Shown one piece after another: positions 1 to 8,248 of a DNA stretch of 64,000 bases. The first letter of the stretch is position 1; every line of letters begins with the position of its first letter. The notes beneath the pieces are model-generated. The model saw only the letters and a program-made list of their open reading frames with translations. It searched no databases and was not told the DNA's origin. The translations under genes were made by a program, and so were the position numbers. Origin of the DNA: Microtetraspora glauca (GTDB taxonomy: Bacteria; Actinomycetota; Actinomycetes; Streptomycetales; Streptomycetaceae); the NCBI GenBank assembly GCA_000721275.1, contig JOFO01000002.1, positions 277,758-341,757 on the forward strand, in the 5' to 3' direction.

Positions 1-774
1 CTGGTGACCGGTGGGACCGGGAAGCTGGGGCGGGCCGTGGTGCGGCGGCTCGGTGACGGGGGGCGGGAGGTGCGGGTGCTGAGCCGCCGGGAGCGGCCTT
101 CCGGGCCGGCGGCGGCGTACCGGCACGTGGTCGGGGACCTGCGGACGGGGCGGGGGCTGGACGATGCCGTGCGCGGGGTGGGGGCCGTCGTGCACTGCGC
201 CACCACGTACGGCAGGGGGGACGTCGCGGCGACGCGGAATCTGATCGACGCGGCCCTGCGGAGCGGGAGCCGTCCGCACCTGGTGTACGTCTCCATCGTC
301 GGCGTCGACGTCATCCCCGTGCCCTACTACCGCGACAAGCTCGCGGCCGAGCGGATGATCGCGGACTGCGGGCTGCCGTGGACGGTGCAGCGGGCCACGC
401 AGTTCCACGATCTCGTGGCGGCCTTCTTCGCGTGGCAGCGGCGGCTTCCGCTGACACTGGCCCTTCGGCGGTTCCGGTTCCAGCCGATCGACGTCCGCGA
501 CGTCGCCGACCGGCTGGCCGGTCTCGCCCTGAGCGAGCCAGCCGGGCGGGCGCCCGACATCGGCGGGCCGCAGGTGTGCGACATGCGCGACCTCGCCGCC
601 GCGTACAACAGGGCGCACGGTCTCCGTCGGCGTGTCGTCTCCCTGCCCGTGCCGGGGAGGATCGCCCGCGCTTTCGCCGGGGGCGCGAACCTCGTCCCGC
701 ACCACGGCGTCGGCACCCTCACCTTCGCCGATTTCCTCGCCGGCCGGCGCGAGCGCGAGGAGGACGGCGCATGA
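1..774 (+). CDS. SDR / NmrA-like NAD(P)-binding oxidoreductase, 5' truncated by window edge
   Basis: The reading frame is open from the first base (Leu-Val-Thr-Gly-Gly-Thr-Gly-Lys-Leu-Gly), so the true start lies just upstream. The TGGTGKLG stretch is the glycine-rich dinucleotide loop of a Rossmann fold at the very N-terminus. Later landmarks fit an atypical SDR of the NmrA type: an acidic-turn beta strand, a VHCATTYG segment near residue 60, and a YYRDKLAAE segment near 108 in place of a classical YxxxK. About 256 residues are visible, close to full length for the family. The substrate cannot be told from sequence. The stop overlaps the start of the next gene (ATGA), so the two are probably translationally coupled. 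Confidence 0.8.
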   Translation: MVTGGTGKLGRAVVRRLGDGGREVRVLSRRERPSGPAAAYRHVVGDLRTGRGLDDAVRGVGAVVHCATTYGRGDVAATRNLIDAALRSGSRPHLVYVSIVGVDVIPVPYYRDKLAAERMIADCGLPWTVQRATQFHDLVAAFFAWQRRLPLTLALRRFRFQPIDVRDVADRLAGLALSEPAGRAPDIGGPQVCDMRDLAAAYNRAHGLRRRVVSLPVPGRIARAFAGGANLVPHHGVGTLTFADFLAGRREREEDGA

Positions 775-1187
775 GCGGGGCGAGAGCGGTGTGGGTGCGC
801 GCCGGGCTGGCCTTCCTCGCCGTGGTCTCCGCCGTGCTGGGCCTGTACGTCCTCCTCTCGCCCGAGGGGTTCTTCAGCTGGTCCTGGGTCAACCTGGGCA
901 TGGCCTACAACCCGCACCTGACGCTCGACTACGGGGCGATGAACCTGGCCGCCGCGATTCCTCTCGCCGGCGCCGCCGTGGTGATGACCCCGGCCTTCGC
1001 CCGCACCGCCCTGGCCTCGTACGCGACGTGGTCCACCGCGCACTTCCTCATCCACGTGCGCTTCCGCTCCCACGCCGTCGCCCACACCTCCGCCGCCGAA
1101 GCCGGCCTGCTCCTCGGCGTGCTGGGCATCGGCGTCGTGATCCCGGTCGCGCTGCTCCTGCTCACGTTCGGTCGCGGCCGGCGGTGA
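771..1187 (+). CDS. Small integral membrane protein (138 aa)
   Basis: The ATG overlaps the stop of the upstream oxidoreductase in an ATGA arrangement. The product has about four hydrophobic segments (roughly residues 8-30, 50-72, 75-95 and 108-133) with short loops and an Arg-rich C-terminus (FGRGRR), so an inner-membrane protein is expected. No catalytic motif is visible and I do not recognise a named family. Coupling to the oxidoreductase suggests a shared role, but that is inference only. Confidence 0.75.
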   Translation: MSGARAVWVRAGLAFLAVVSAVLGLYVLLSPEGFFSWSWVNLGMAYNPHLTLDYGAMNLAAAIPLAGAAVVMTPAFARTALASYATWSTAHFLIHVRFRSHAVAHTSAAEAGLLLGVLGIGVVIPVALLLLTFGRGRR

Positions 1188-1231
1188 CGCCGAGCGGTCC
1201 GTTGTCCGACCGCCCGCCTATGCTGCGCCGC

Positions 1232-2488
1232 ATGGCGGACGAACGCGCGGGTGGGGTGGGCTCCTGGGGGGTCTGCGAGCTGGTGGTCCACTATTCCGTC
1301 GCCGCTCCGAGCGAGGCGGACGCCCGCGCCGTGGCGGCGGCGCTGGCCCGGCGGGGGCACCGGTGGGTGACCGTGCGGCCCGTGTACCTGCCGCATCTGG
1401 ATCCCGGGCACCACCTGTTCGGCAGGCCCGCGTTCTCGCGGCCCGAGCTGGAGGGCTGGTGGAGCGTCGACAGCCTCGTGGACGAAGAGGCGCCCGACGC
1501 GGCCTCCGAGTCCCATCAGCACGACTGCGAGAGGAAGGCCGTCGACGCGGTCGCCCGCGCGCACGGCGGGTTCTGGAACAGCGGGTCCCTGGCCCGCCGG
1601 GAGACCAAGCTGTCCGGGTTCGACCGCCGGGGGCTGGTCCATGAGCACGACGAGGAGCACGCCCACCGCGTGCGGCGCGAGGTGGTCGCGCGCTTCCCTC
1701 CGCCGGTACGGGAGCCGGTCCCGGCCGCGCCGCTCCGGTGCGCCACCGCCGACCGGTCGTACCCGCCCGTGCTGGAGTGCGTGCGGGAGGTCGCGCGCGA
1801 TCTGGAGGCCCGTGGGGGCGGGCTGCCCGCCGGGACGGCGTGGTGGCTCACCGGGGAGGCGGAGGACTTCTCCGGCGACCGCGAGGTCGTCTTCGAACTG
1901 GCCGACGCGGTCATGCACCAGGGGACCTGCTATCCGCACACCGCGGAGGAGATACCGCTGCTGGCCGGTCTCGCGGGCCATGCGGACGTCCGTCCCGCGC
2001 ACCGGGCCCTGTTCCTCACGTTCCTGTACGAAGCGGCCACCATCGGCCTGCGGCTGGCCGCTTCCGGGGCCGACCGCAGGGTCGCCCTGGGGCTTCCGCT
2101 GGAGGAGACGGCGGACGAACGCGCCGCCCGCCGTGCGGTCGAAGCCGCCGCGCCGCGCCTCCTGGACCGGTGGGACGGCGAGGACGAAGCCGTACGGTTC
2201 GCCCTCGCCGGCCTCGCGGCGGCGACCCGGCACGGGGCCTCGCGTCACCGCGTCCGGCGCCTGGCCGAGCGCTGGCCGGCCGGGCCCCGGGCGGACGCCC
2301 TGCGCCTCGTGCTCGCCCTGACCGCGCCCGGCGACGCCGAAGTGGTCACCGTCCTCCGGGACATGGCCGGAAACGGCACCCTTCCTCCCCGCCGGATCCC
2401 GAGTCCCCTCGCGCCCCCGCGCGGCGCGGCGCTCGTTCTGCTCAAGCCGCTGCTGGAGCGGGAGGTGTCCTCACTGCCGGCCGCATGA
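1232..2488 (+). CDS. Hypothetical protein with HEAT-like C-terminal half (418 aa)
   Basis: The start is taken at ATG 1232 (MADERAGG). An in-frame ATG at 1220 would add four residues. The N-terminal ~200 residues contain a His/Trp-rich segment and no motif I recognise. From about residue 200 the protein is helical, with Ala/Leu/Arg-rich paired helices (LLAGLAGHADVRPAHR..., RFALAGLAAATRHGA...) resembling HEAT repeats seen in other Streptomyces hypothetical proteins. There is no signal peptide or membrane segment, so it is probably cytoplasmic. It is transcribed alone. It ends 36 nt before the stop of the convergent SulP gene. Function unknown. Confidence 0.65.
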   Translation: MADERAGGVGSWGVCELVVHYSVAAPSEADARAVAAALARRGHRWVTVRPVYLPHLDPGHHLFGRPAFSRPELEGWWSVDSLVDEEAPDAASESHQHDCERKAVDAVARAHGGFWNSGSLARRETKLSGFDRRGLVHEHDEEHAHRVRREVVARFPPPVREPVPAAPLRCATADRSYPPVLECVREVARDLEARGGGLPAGTAWWLTGEAEDFSGDREVVFELADAVMHQGTCYPHTAEEIPLLAGLAGHADVRPAHRALFLTFLYEAATIGLRLAASGADRRVALGLPLEETADERAARRAVEAAAPRLLDRWDGEDEAVRFALAGLAAATRHGASRHRVRRLAERWPAGPRADALRLVLALTAPGDAEVVTVLRDMAGNGTLPPRRIPSPLAPPRGAALVLLKPLLEREVSSLPAA

Positions 2489-2524
2489 GAGGGGCGGGCC
2501 CGCTGAGGCGGGGGCCGGCCGTGG

Positions 2525-4036
2525 TCAGTGGCCGGGGGTGAGTTCGCCGGTGAGGCGGGTGTGGAGGTCGGCGCTGGGGGTGTTGAGGCCGGTGATCCGG
2601 ACGGTCTTGCCGCGCTGGGCGTACCTCGTCCCGATCGCGTCGAGGGCGGCGACGGAGGAGGCGTCCCAGATGTGGGCGGCGCTCAGGTCGATGATCACCC
2701 GGTCGGGGTCGGTGGCGTAGGCGAAGCGGCCGACGAGGTCGTTGGAGGACGCGAAGAACAGGGCGCCGGTGACCCGGTAGACGACCGTCGTGCCGTCGGG
2801 GTCGGTGACGGCGGTGACGTCGGCGAGGCGGGCGACGCGCTGGGCGAAGACGACCATGGCGGTGACCGAGCCCAGGACGACGCCGATGGCGAGGTTGTGG
2901 GTGGCGACGACCGCGGCGACCGTGAGCACCATGACGGTGATCTCGCCGGCCGGCATCCGCCTGAGGGTCTTCGGGGCGATCGAGTGCCAGTCGAAGGTCG
3001 CGCACGACACCATGACCATGACGGCGACCAGCGCGGCCATCGGGATGTCGGAGACGACCGGCCCGAAGACGATGCAGAGGACCATGAGGAAGGCCCCGGC
3101 GAGGAACGTCGAGACGCGGGTGCGGGCGCCGGAGACCTTCACGTTGATCATCGTCTGGCCGATCATGGCGCAGCCGCCCATGCCGCCGAGGAAGCCGGTG
3201 ACGATGTTGGCGACGCCCTGGCCGATGGACTCGCGGGTCTTGTTCGAGGGGGTGTCGGTGATCTCGTCGACCAGCTTCGCGGTCATCAGCGACTCCATCA
3301 GGCCGACCAGCGCCATCGCGAACGCGTACGGGGCGATCGTCGTCAGCGTGTCCAAGGTGAAGGGCACGTCCGGCAGGCCGGGCACGGGCAGGGAGGTCGG
3401 CAGGGCGCCCTTGTCGCCCACGGTCGGCACCGCGATCCCGGCCGCCACGGTGATCACGGTCAGGATGACGATGGACACGAGCGGGGCGGGGACCGCGGTG
3501 GTGACCTTCGGGAAGAACACCATGAGCGCCAGGCCGGCGGCGATCAGCGGGTAGACGGCCCACGGCACGTCGCGCATCTCCGGGATCTGGGCCATGAAGA
3601 TCAGGATCGCGAGGGAGTTGACGAAGCCGACCATCACCGAGCGCGGCACGAACCGCATCAGCCGCGCCACGCCCAGCGCCCCCAGGACCACCTGGAACAC
3701 GCCGGCGAGGATGACGGCGGCGACCAGGTGGCCGAGGCCGTGCTCGCGGTTCAGCGGGGCGATCACGAGGGCGACGGCGCCGGTGGCGGCGGAGATCATC
3801 GCCCGCCGGCCGCCGACGACCGAGATGACGACGGCCATGGTGAAGGAGGCGAAGAGCCCGATCGCCGGGGCCACGCCCGCGATGATCGAGAACGAGATGG
3901 CCTCGGGGATCAGCGCCAGGGCGACGACCAGACCGGCGAGGACCTCGGTACGCCAGACCTTCGGGTCGGAGATCCAGTCGGGCTTCAGACCGCGCAGGCG
4001 CGCGGCCGGGGACACGGCGGGGGCAGCGGAGGACAC
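2525..4036 (-). CDS. SulP-family inorganic anion transporter with C-terminal STAS domain
   Basis: A 503-residue SulP (SLC26-like) permease. Residues about 20-380 hold some 10-12 transmembrane helices, including the family hallmark region near the first helices (GLVVALALIPEAISFSII). Residues about 405-500 form a STAS domain (VVYRVTGALFFASS..., VIIDLSAAHIWDASSV). The substrate is probably sulfate, bicarbonate or another small oxyanion; sequence does not decide. I start at GTG 4036 because the frame upstream is low-complexity and lacks family sequence. The gene is divergent from a MerR regulator, and a perfect inverted repeat in the intergenic region (4360-4383) suggests that regulator controls it. 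Confidence 0.9.
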   Translation of the reverse strand: MSSAAPAVSPAARLRGLKPDWISDPKVWRTEVLAGLVVALALIPEAISFSIIAGVAPAIGLFASFTMAVVISVVGGRRAMISAATGAVALVIAPLNREHGLGHLVAAVILAGVFQVVLGALGVARLMRFVPRSVMVGFVNSLAILIFMAQIPEMRDVPWAVYPLIAAGLALMVFFPKVTTAVPAPLVSIVILTVITVAAGIAVPTVGDKGALPTSLPVPGLPDVPFTLDTLTTIAPYAFAMALVGLMESLMTAKLVDEITDTPSNKTRESIGQGVANIVTGFLGGMGGCAMIGQTMINVKVSGARTRVSTFLAGAFLMVLCIVFGPVVSDIPMAALVAVMVMVSCATFDWHSIAPKTLRRMPAGEITVMVLTVAAVVATHNLAIGVVLGSVTAMVVFAQRVARLADVTAVTDPDGTTVVYRVTGALFFASSNDLVGRFAYATDPDRVIIDLSAAHIWDASSVAALDAIGTRYAQRGKTVRITGLNTPSADLHTRLTGELTPGH

Positions 4037-4445
4037 GGGGCGGAACCTGTCGTTGCTCGGGCACGACCCGTACGGCGGACCGGGGACGTGCGGAAGGGCG
4101 CGGAGCGGCCGGGCCGGCGCACCGCGGACGGCACCGCTACGCGCGGCGGCCAAGGGCGGGGAGGGGGTTCGCGGGGAAGGGAGCGCGGCGCGCGCTCTCA
4201 CGTCCCGGAGCGGAGGGTCACGGCGGGCAGGCGGCGGCGCCGGGCGTCCTGGGCTCGCGCACGCTGCTCTCCTGCGAGAATTCGATACGTCGCCGGGGGC
4301 GCCGTCGGCCCCGGCACGGCAACGGCGGGGCCGCGGAACGCCGCCCTCGCCACCCACAACTCTACCCTGACGTGAGGGTAGAGATCGGCCGTGCCCCTCG
4401 GGGGCCGGGCCGCCGGACGAGGAGAAGGGCCAGGGGAGCACGGGC
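4037..4445. other. 409-bp divergent intergenic region between SulP and MerR genes
   Basis: No credible gene is seen here; open frames are compositional shadows. Apart from the inverted repeat described separately, the segment is GC-rich and featureless. It is long enough to hold promoters for both flanking genes and a substantial 5' leader for the SulP transcript. Confidence 0.6.
4360..4383. promoter_or_regulatory. Perfect 9-bp inverted repeat, candidate MerR operator
   Basis: Arms CTCTACCCT and AGGGTAGAG flank a 6-nt centre GACGTG, itself nearly palindromic around ACGT. The dyad starts 63 nt upstream of the MerR-family GTG start (the 4383 edge), in the region shared with the divergent SulP gene. 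MerR-type regulators bind dyads within over-long promoter spacers, often autoregulating. That this dyad is the operator is inference from position and symmetry. Confidence 0.6.
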
Positions 4446-4877
4446 GTGGACGCCAAGCACATGCAGATCGGCGAGGTCGCCGCGCGGACCGAGCTGTCCC
4501 TGCGGACGATCCGCCACTACGAGGAGACCGGGCTCGTCACCCCGTCCGCCCGGTCCCAGGGCGGGTTCCGCCTCTACACCGAGGCCGACGTCGCCCGCCT
4601 CATGGTCGTCCGCCGCATGAAGCCGCTCGGCTTCACCCTGGACCAGATGCGCGACCTCCTCGACGCCACCGACCGCCTGGACGGCGCCACGGGCGGGGAC
4701 GTCCGCGCGGCCCTCGGCGCCGAGGAGCGCGAGGCCCTGCTGGAGCGCGTCCGCGCCTATCAGCAGGAGGCCGCCGCGCAGGTCGAGAAGCTGCGGGTGC
4801 AGCTCGCCCGCGCCGAGGACTTCGAGGCCACCCTGCGGGCCCGCCTGGAGCGGGACGCGCCCGGCCGCCACGCCTGA
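4446..4877 (+). CDS. MerR-family transcriptional regulator (143 aa)
   Basis: GTG start behind an AGGGGAG Shine-Dalgarno. Residues 6-40 form the MerR winged HTH (QIGEVAARTELSLRTIRHYEETGLV), followed by the second wing with GFRLYTEADVARL near residues 40-52. The C-terminal ~50 residues (LLERVRAYQQEAAAQVEKLRVQLARAE) form the dimerising antiparallel coiled coil. There is no cysteine in the protein, so it is not a thiol-type metal sensor such as MerR, CueR or SoxR. The effector is unknown. Divergent placement opposite the SulP transporter points to control of anion transport. Confidence 0.88.
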   Translation: MDAKHMQIGEVAARTELSLRTIRHYEETGLVTPSARSQGGFRLYTEADVARLMVVRRMKPLGFTLDQMRDLLDATDRLDGATGGDVRAALGAEEREALLERVRAYQQEAAAQVEKLRVQLARAEDFEATLRARLERDAPGRHA

Positions 4878-4958
4878 CCGCCGACCGCCACCGACCGCCA
4901 CCACCGGCCGCCCCCGACCGCCTCCGTCAGCCGCCCCGGCCACCACCGGCCGCCCCCG

Positions 4959-5918
4959 TCAGCCTGCGGCGGCCGGGAGGCAGGGCGGTGCCGTGCCGCC
5001 CGCGCGGAGCCAGGCGCGGTACGGGGGCGCCCGGTGCGCGGCTTCGCGGTACGCCTCGGCGAGGGTGGCGTGGAGGGGGGCCAGCGGGGTGGTGCGGCGG
5101 GCGCAGAGGAGGAGGCGGACGGCGAGCGGGTCGCCGCGGAGCGGCCGGACCGCCAGGTCCTCGCGGGGCACGGACGTCGGCTGGCAGGGGGCCACCGCCT
5201 CGCCGAGGGCGACGAGGGAGGCGGCGGTGTGGTAGTCGCCGTGGAGGAGGGGCGGGTCGATGCCGGCGGCCGTCAGGACGCGGCGTAACCCGTCCCATTC
5301 GCCGTCCACCGCCGGATCGACCATCCAGTGGTCACGGGCCAGGTCGGCGAGGTCCACGACGGGGTGGGCGGCGGCCGGGTGGGCGGGCGAGAGGGAGACG
5401 AACTGGGGCTCGCGGGCGACGAGGACGCGCTGCTGGAGGCCGTCGGGCACCGGAAGGGGGCTGCCCTCGACCTCGTGGACGAAGGCCACGTCCAGGCGGC
5501 CCGCCGCGACCTCGCGCAGCAGGGTCCGCGCGGAGACGTCGACGCGCAGGCCGACGTCGGTGCCGGGGAAGCGGGCGCGGAGCCGCCGGAGCCAGCCGGG
5601 GAGGGCGCGGCTGGCGGTGGAGCCGACGCGGAGCCGGGGGCCGTCGGCGCGGGCGGCCTCGGCGCGGGTCTCGGTGACGAGCGCGGCCATGCCGTCGACC
5701 AGCGGGCGGGCGCGGGTGAGCAGGGAGCGGCCGAGCGGGGTGGGGAGGCAGCCGGTGCGGCCCCGGGAGAACAGCTCGGCGCCGAGGGCGTTCTCGATGC
5801 GGCGCAGCTGGGTGGTCAGGGACGGCTGGCTCATGCCGAGCTGCCGCGCCGCCTTGTGCAGGCTGCCCGTGTCCGCGATGGCGCAGAGCGCGCGCAGGTG
5901 TCTCACCTCCAGCTCCAT
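4959..5918 (-). CDS. snpR: LysR-family activator of snapalysin
   Basis: A 319-residue LysR-type regulator. Residues 1-60 carry the winged HTH ([20 protein letters not shown]..., [12 protein letters not shown]). The rest is the periplasmic-binding-like effector domain ([24 protein letters not shown]...). I use ATG 5918 because upstream codons in frame do not match LysR N-termini. It is transcribed divergently from a snapalysin gene 188 bp away, the arrangement known for snpR/mprR and snpA/mprA in Streptomyces, where the LysR protein activates the protease gene. The name rests on that context plus family; the inducing signal is not known to me. Confidence 0.85.
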   Translation of the reverse strand: MELEVRHLRALCAIADTGSLHKAARQLGMSQPSLTTQLRRIENALGAELFSRGRTGCLPTPLGRSLLTRARPLVDGMAALVTETRAEAARADGPRLRVGSTASRALPGWLRRLRARFPGTDVGLRVDVSARTLLREVAAGRLDVAFVHEVEGSPLPVPDGLQQRVLVAREPQFVSLSPAHPAAAHPVVDLADLARDHWMVDPAVDGEWDGLRRVLTAAGIDPPLLHGDYHTAASLVALGEAVAPCQPTSVPREDLAVRPLRGDPLAVRLLLCARRTTPLAPLHATLAEAYREAAHRAPPYRAWLRAGGTAPPCLPAAAG

Positions 5919-5970
5919 GGGGCGAGCGTAGGACGGTGTTCCGGTCGCACACCAGATGCTCGGATCGGCC

Positions 5971-6004
5971 CAACTCGCTTGATAGCGGGGCCAATTGGCG
6001 AGCG
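5971..6004. promoter_or_regulatory. Candidate SnpR operator in the snpR-snpA intergenic region
   Basis: A perfect 10-bp palindrome GCCAATTGGC lies at 5990-5999, inside a looser dyad whose outer arms are ACTCGC-like (5973-5978) and GCGAG (5998-6002). Several T-N11-A half-site pairs, the LysR signature, can be drawn here. Position about 105 nt upstream of the snpA start fits an activator site. Not proven. Confidence 0.5.
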
Positions 6005-6106
6005 AGAAAGGAGGTGATGCGGTCGTGCTATCGGGGACTGACATTCTTCCCGGCGGGCTCGCGCGGTCCGAGACTCTCTCCCGACCCCGATCAGGAGGAG
6101 CCCCCC

Positions 6107-6778
6107 ATGCGACACCCCAAGGTCCTCACCCGTACCCTCACCGCCGCCCTCGGCCTCGGTCTCGCGGTCTCGCTCGGCGCCGCCGCCCCGGCCGGTGCCG
6201 CGCCGGACGCCGCCGCGCCGGTGTCCGCGTCCGCCGCCGTCGCCGGGTACGCCACGTACGCCGGTTCGGCGGAGGAGGCGAAGGCCAACAAGGCGTTCCA
6301 CGACGCCGTCATGCGGTCGGTGGCGAAGAAGCGGGCCGCGAACCCGTCCGCGACCGCGGCCGTCACCGTCGTCTACAGCGCGGCCAACGCCCCCAGTTTC
6401 CGCACCCAGATCGCCCGCTCGACCCAGATATGGAACAGCTCGGTGGTGAACGTCCGGCTCGTCGAGGGCAGCAACCCGGACTTCCGCTACTACGAGGGGA
6501 ACGACTCCCGCGGTTCGTACGCGAGCACCGACGGGCACGGGAGCGGCTACATCTTCCTCGACTACCGGCAGAACCAGCTGTACAACTCCACCCGGGTGAC
6601 CGCCCACGAGACCGGGCACGTGCTCGGTCTGCCGGACCACTACAGCGGCCCGTGCAGCGAGTTGATGTCCGGCGGCGGTCCGGGCACGTCCTGCCAGAAC
6701 GCCACTCCGAACGCCCAGGAGCGGGCCCGCGTCGACCAGTTGTGGCGTTACGGGCTCGCTTCCGCGTTCAAGGGCTGA
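6107..6778 (+). CDS. snpA: Snapalysin, secreted M7-family zinc metalloprotease
   Basis: A 223-residue pre-pro-protein. Residues 1-29 are a signal peptide with an Ala-rich AxA-type end, followed by a propeptide to roughly residue 80. The mature domain has the extended zinc motif [11 protein letters not shown] (His167, Glu168, His171, Asp177). An Asp as third ligand defines the M7 snapalysins. Two downstream cysteines (183 and 196) flank the Met-turn region ELMSGG and can form a disulfide. The start has an AGGAGGAG ribosome site six bases upstream. The enzyme degrades extracellular protein with a preference after Tyr/Phe in characterised members. It is expected to be activated by the divergent LysR regulator. 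Confidence 0.93.
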   Translation: MRHPKVLTRTLTAALGLGLAVSLGAAAPAGAAPDAAAPVSASAAVAGYATYAGSAEEAKANKAFHDAVMRSVAKKRAANPSATAAVTVVYSAANAPSFRTQIARSTQIWNSSVVNVRLVEGSNPDFRYYEGNDSRGSYASTDGHGSGYIFLDYRQNQLYNSTRVTAHETGHVLGLPDHYSGPCSELMSGGGPGTSCQNATPNAQERARVDQLWRYGLASAFKG

Positions 6779-6790
6779 CCAGCGCGGTCG

Positions 6791-7210
6791 TCACACGGCC
6801 GACAGGAGCCGCCGGCCGAAGTCGGCGCCCTCGGGGAGCTGGCCGCGCAGCCGGGCCAGCGCGCCCTCGAAGTCGCCGCCGGCGACGACGGCCTCGAAGG
6901 CGGTGCCGCCGTAGTGCAGGGTCAGGCTGAGGTCGGCGCGCTCGCCGAGGGTGAGCAGGCAGCTGAGCGTGGCCTGTTGGGCGGCTCCGCCGGTGACGAC
7001 GGGGAGCGGCAGGTCCCACTCCAGTACGCAGCCGGTGAGGGCCTGCCCGCCCTCGCCGGCTGCGGTGAGGGCGGCGAAGCTCGCGCCCGTGTACTCGATT
7101 CCCCTGACGCGGACGCTGACGCGCCCGCCGTCGGCCGTGATGACGATCGCTTCCGCACCGCGGCGGTCCCGGTACCAGCCGGTCCAGACTTCTGTCGACT
7201 CCGATGACAT
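6791..7210 (-). CDS. Hypothetical cytoplasmic protein (139 aa), possibly DUF6304-like
   Basis: Begins EVWTGWYRDRRGAEAIVITADG and has an alternating beta-rich pattern throughout (VSVRVRGIEYTGASF..., LTGCVLEWDLPLPV). There is no signal peptide, membrane helix or catalytic motif. It resembles a small family conserved in Streptomyces that I tentatively remember as DUF6304; this has not been checked. It ends 12 nt from the convergent snpA stop. Function unknown. Confidence 0.65.
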   Translation of the reverse strand: MSSESTEVWTGWYRDRRGAEAIVITADGGRVSVRVRGIEYTGASFAALTAAGEGGQALTGCVLEWDLPLPVVTGGAAQQATLSCLLTLGERADLSLTLHYGGTAFEAVVAGGDFEGALARLRGQLPEGADFGRRLLSAV

Positions 7211-7252
7211 GCGCGGACTGTAGCGGTATGACCGGCTCCGGCGCGCGGCCGG

Positions 7253-7507
7253 TCACCCTGGGGCCGGACTTCTCCCGTTCTCGCCGTTCTTGCCGGTGAC
7301 CTGCGTGGTAGTGGCTTCCGTGCCGTCCGGCCCCGGCGCCTCGGCGTGCGGGCAGTCGTGGTTGCGGCACGGCTGCACCGTCCACTCGGGCACCCAGGCC
7401 CCGAGGACCTTGTGCCGGGTGGCGACGGTGGCGCGGGGGCGTCCGCAGGCCGGGCAGGGCGGCGCGGCCAGCGGGTCCCTCACCGTGCGCGGGATCTCCT
7501 CAGCCAT
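7253..7507 (-). CDS. Small hypothetical protein with zinc-ribbon-like cysteines (84 aa)
   Basis: Two cysteine pairs, CPACGRPRA near residue 18 and CRNHDCPHAE near residue 47, with an intervening His, suggest a small metal-binding fold. The tail after residue 58 is Pro/Gly/Thr-rich and looks disordered. ATG start. Coding bias is consistent with a real gene, but the protein is short and unassigned. A DNA- or protein-binding role is only a guess. Confidence 0.55.
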   Translation of the reverse strand: MAEEIPRTVRDPLAAPPCPACGRPRATVATRHKVLGAWVPEWTVQPCRNHDCPHAEAPGPDGTEATTTQVTGKNGENGRSPAPG

Positions 7508-7543
7508 GCCTCCAGGGTAGGCCGGGCGCCGCCGGGCCGCCCG

Positions 7544-8125
7544 CTACCGCTTCCTGGTGTACGTGCGGACCAGGACGCCGTTGTCGAAGGCGCGCACGGA
7601 GCCGAGGGCGAATTCGCGGGGCTCGAAGCCGGCGCCGAACATCGGCATGCCGGAGCCGTACACCTGCGGATAGGTCTTGATGACCAGCTCGTCGATCTCC
7701 TCGATGAGCTCGCCGGCGACGGTGGAGCCGCCGCAGAGCCAGATGCCGAGCCCGCCGTCCTCGGCCTTGAGCTCGCGGACGCGGCCGACGAGGTCGTCGG
7801 CGATCAGCTCGACGTTCGGGTCGGGCGACTCCGCGAGGGTGCGGGTGGCGACGTACTCGCGGAGGTGGGCGTACGGGCTGGCGATGCCGACGTCCAGGGC
7901 GATGCGGTACGAGGCGAGGCCCTGGATCACGGTGTCGTAGTGCTTGGGGTCGGCGTCGATGCCGAGGGGCTCCCGCATGTGGAACGGGATGGTCTCCGGG
8001 TACTCGGAGTTCATCCACTCCTGGTACTCCGCGTCCACGAAGGAGTACATGGACGAGGCGTCGCCGTGCGGGTCGCCGATGAAGCCGTCGATGGAGCAGG
8101 CGACGTAGTACGTGAGCTTGCGCAA
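7544..8125 (-). CDS. RibD C-terminal / dihydrofolate reductase-like protein (193 aa)
   Basis: Starts RKLTYYVACSIDGFIG, the first strand of the DHFR/RibD-C fold. It continues with GGSTVAGELIEEIDELVIKTYPQVYGSGMPMF, the family's NADPH-side GGxxL-like region and the conserved Pro-x-x-hydrophobic-Gly stretch. I place the start at TTG 8125, with AGGAC upstream, because no ATG or GTG fits and sequence farther upstream does not match the family. These stand-alone proteins are presumed NADPH-dependent reductases of unknown substrate. Confidence 0.8.
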   Translation of the reverse strand: MRKLTYYVACSIDGFIGDPHGDASSMYSFVDAEYQEWMNSEYPETIPFHMREPLGIDADPKHYDTVIQGLASYRIALDVGIASPYAHLREYVATRTLAESPDPNVELIADDLVGRVRELKAEDGGLGIWLCGGSTVAGELIEEIDELVIKTYPQVYGSGMPMFGAGFEPREFALGSVRAFDNGVLVRTYTRKR

Positions 8126-8248
8126 ACCGGGTCCTGTTCTGTCGGGGCGTGACCGCGAGCGCGACCACGACAGACATAGTGCTTCATCTGTAGTGGTCGC
8201 GCAACCCCGAAAGCCCACCCGGTTGTTGAGCGAGTCCCTGTCGGCTGC

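Noticed and set aside
2528..4375. Long plus-strand ORF (615 aa) opposite the SulP gene
   Set aside because: It is antisense to an unmistakable SulP/STAS protein and has Gly/Asp/Arg composition typical of frame shadows in high-GC DNA.
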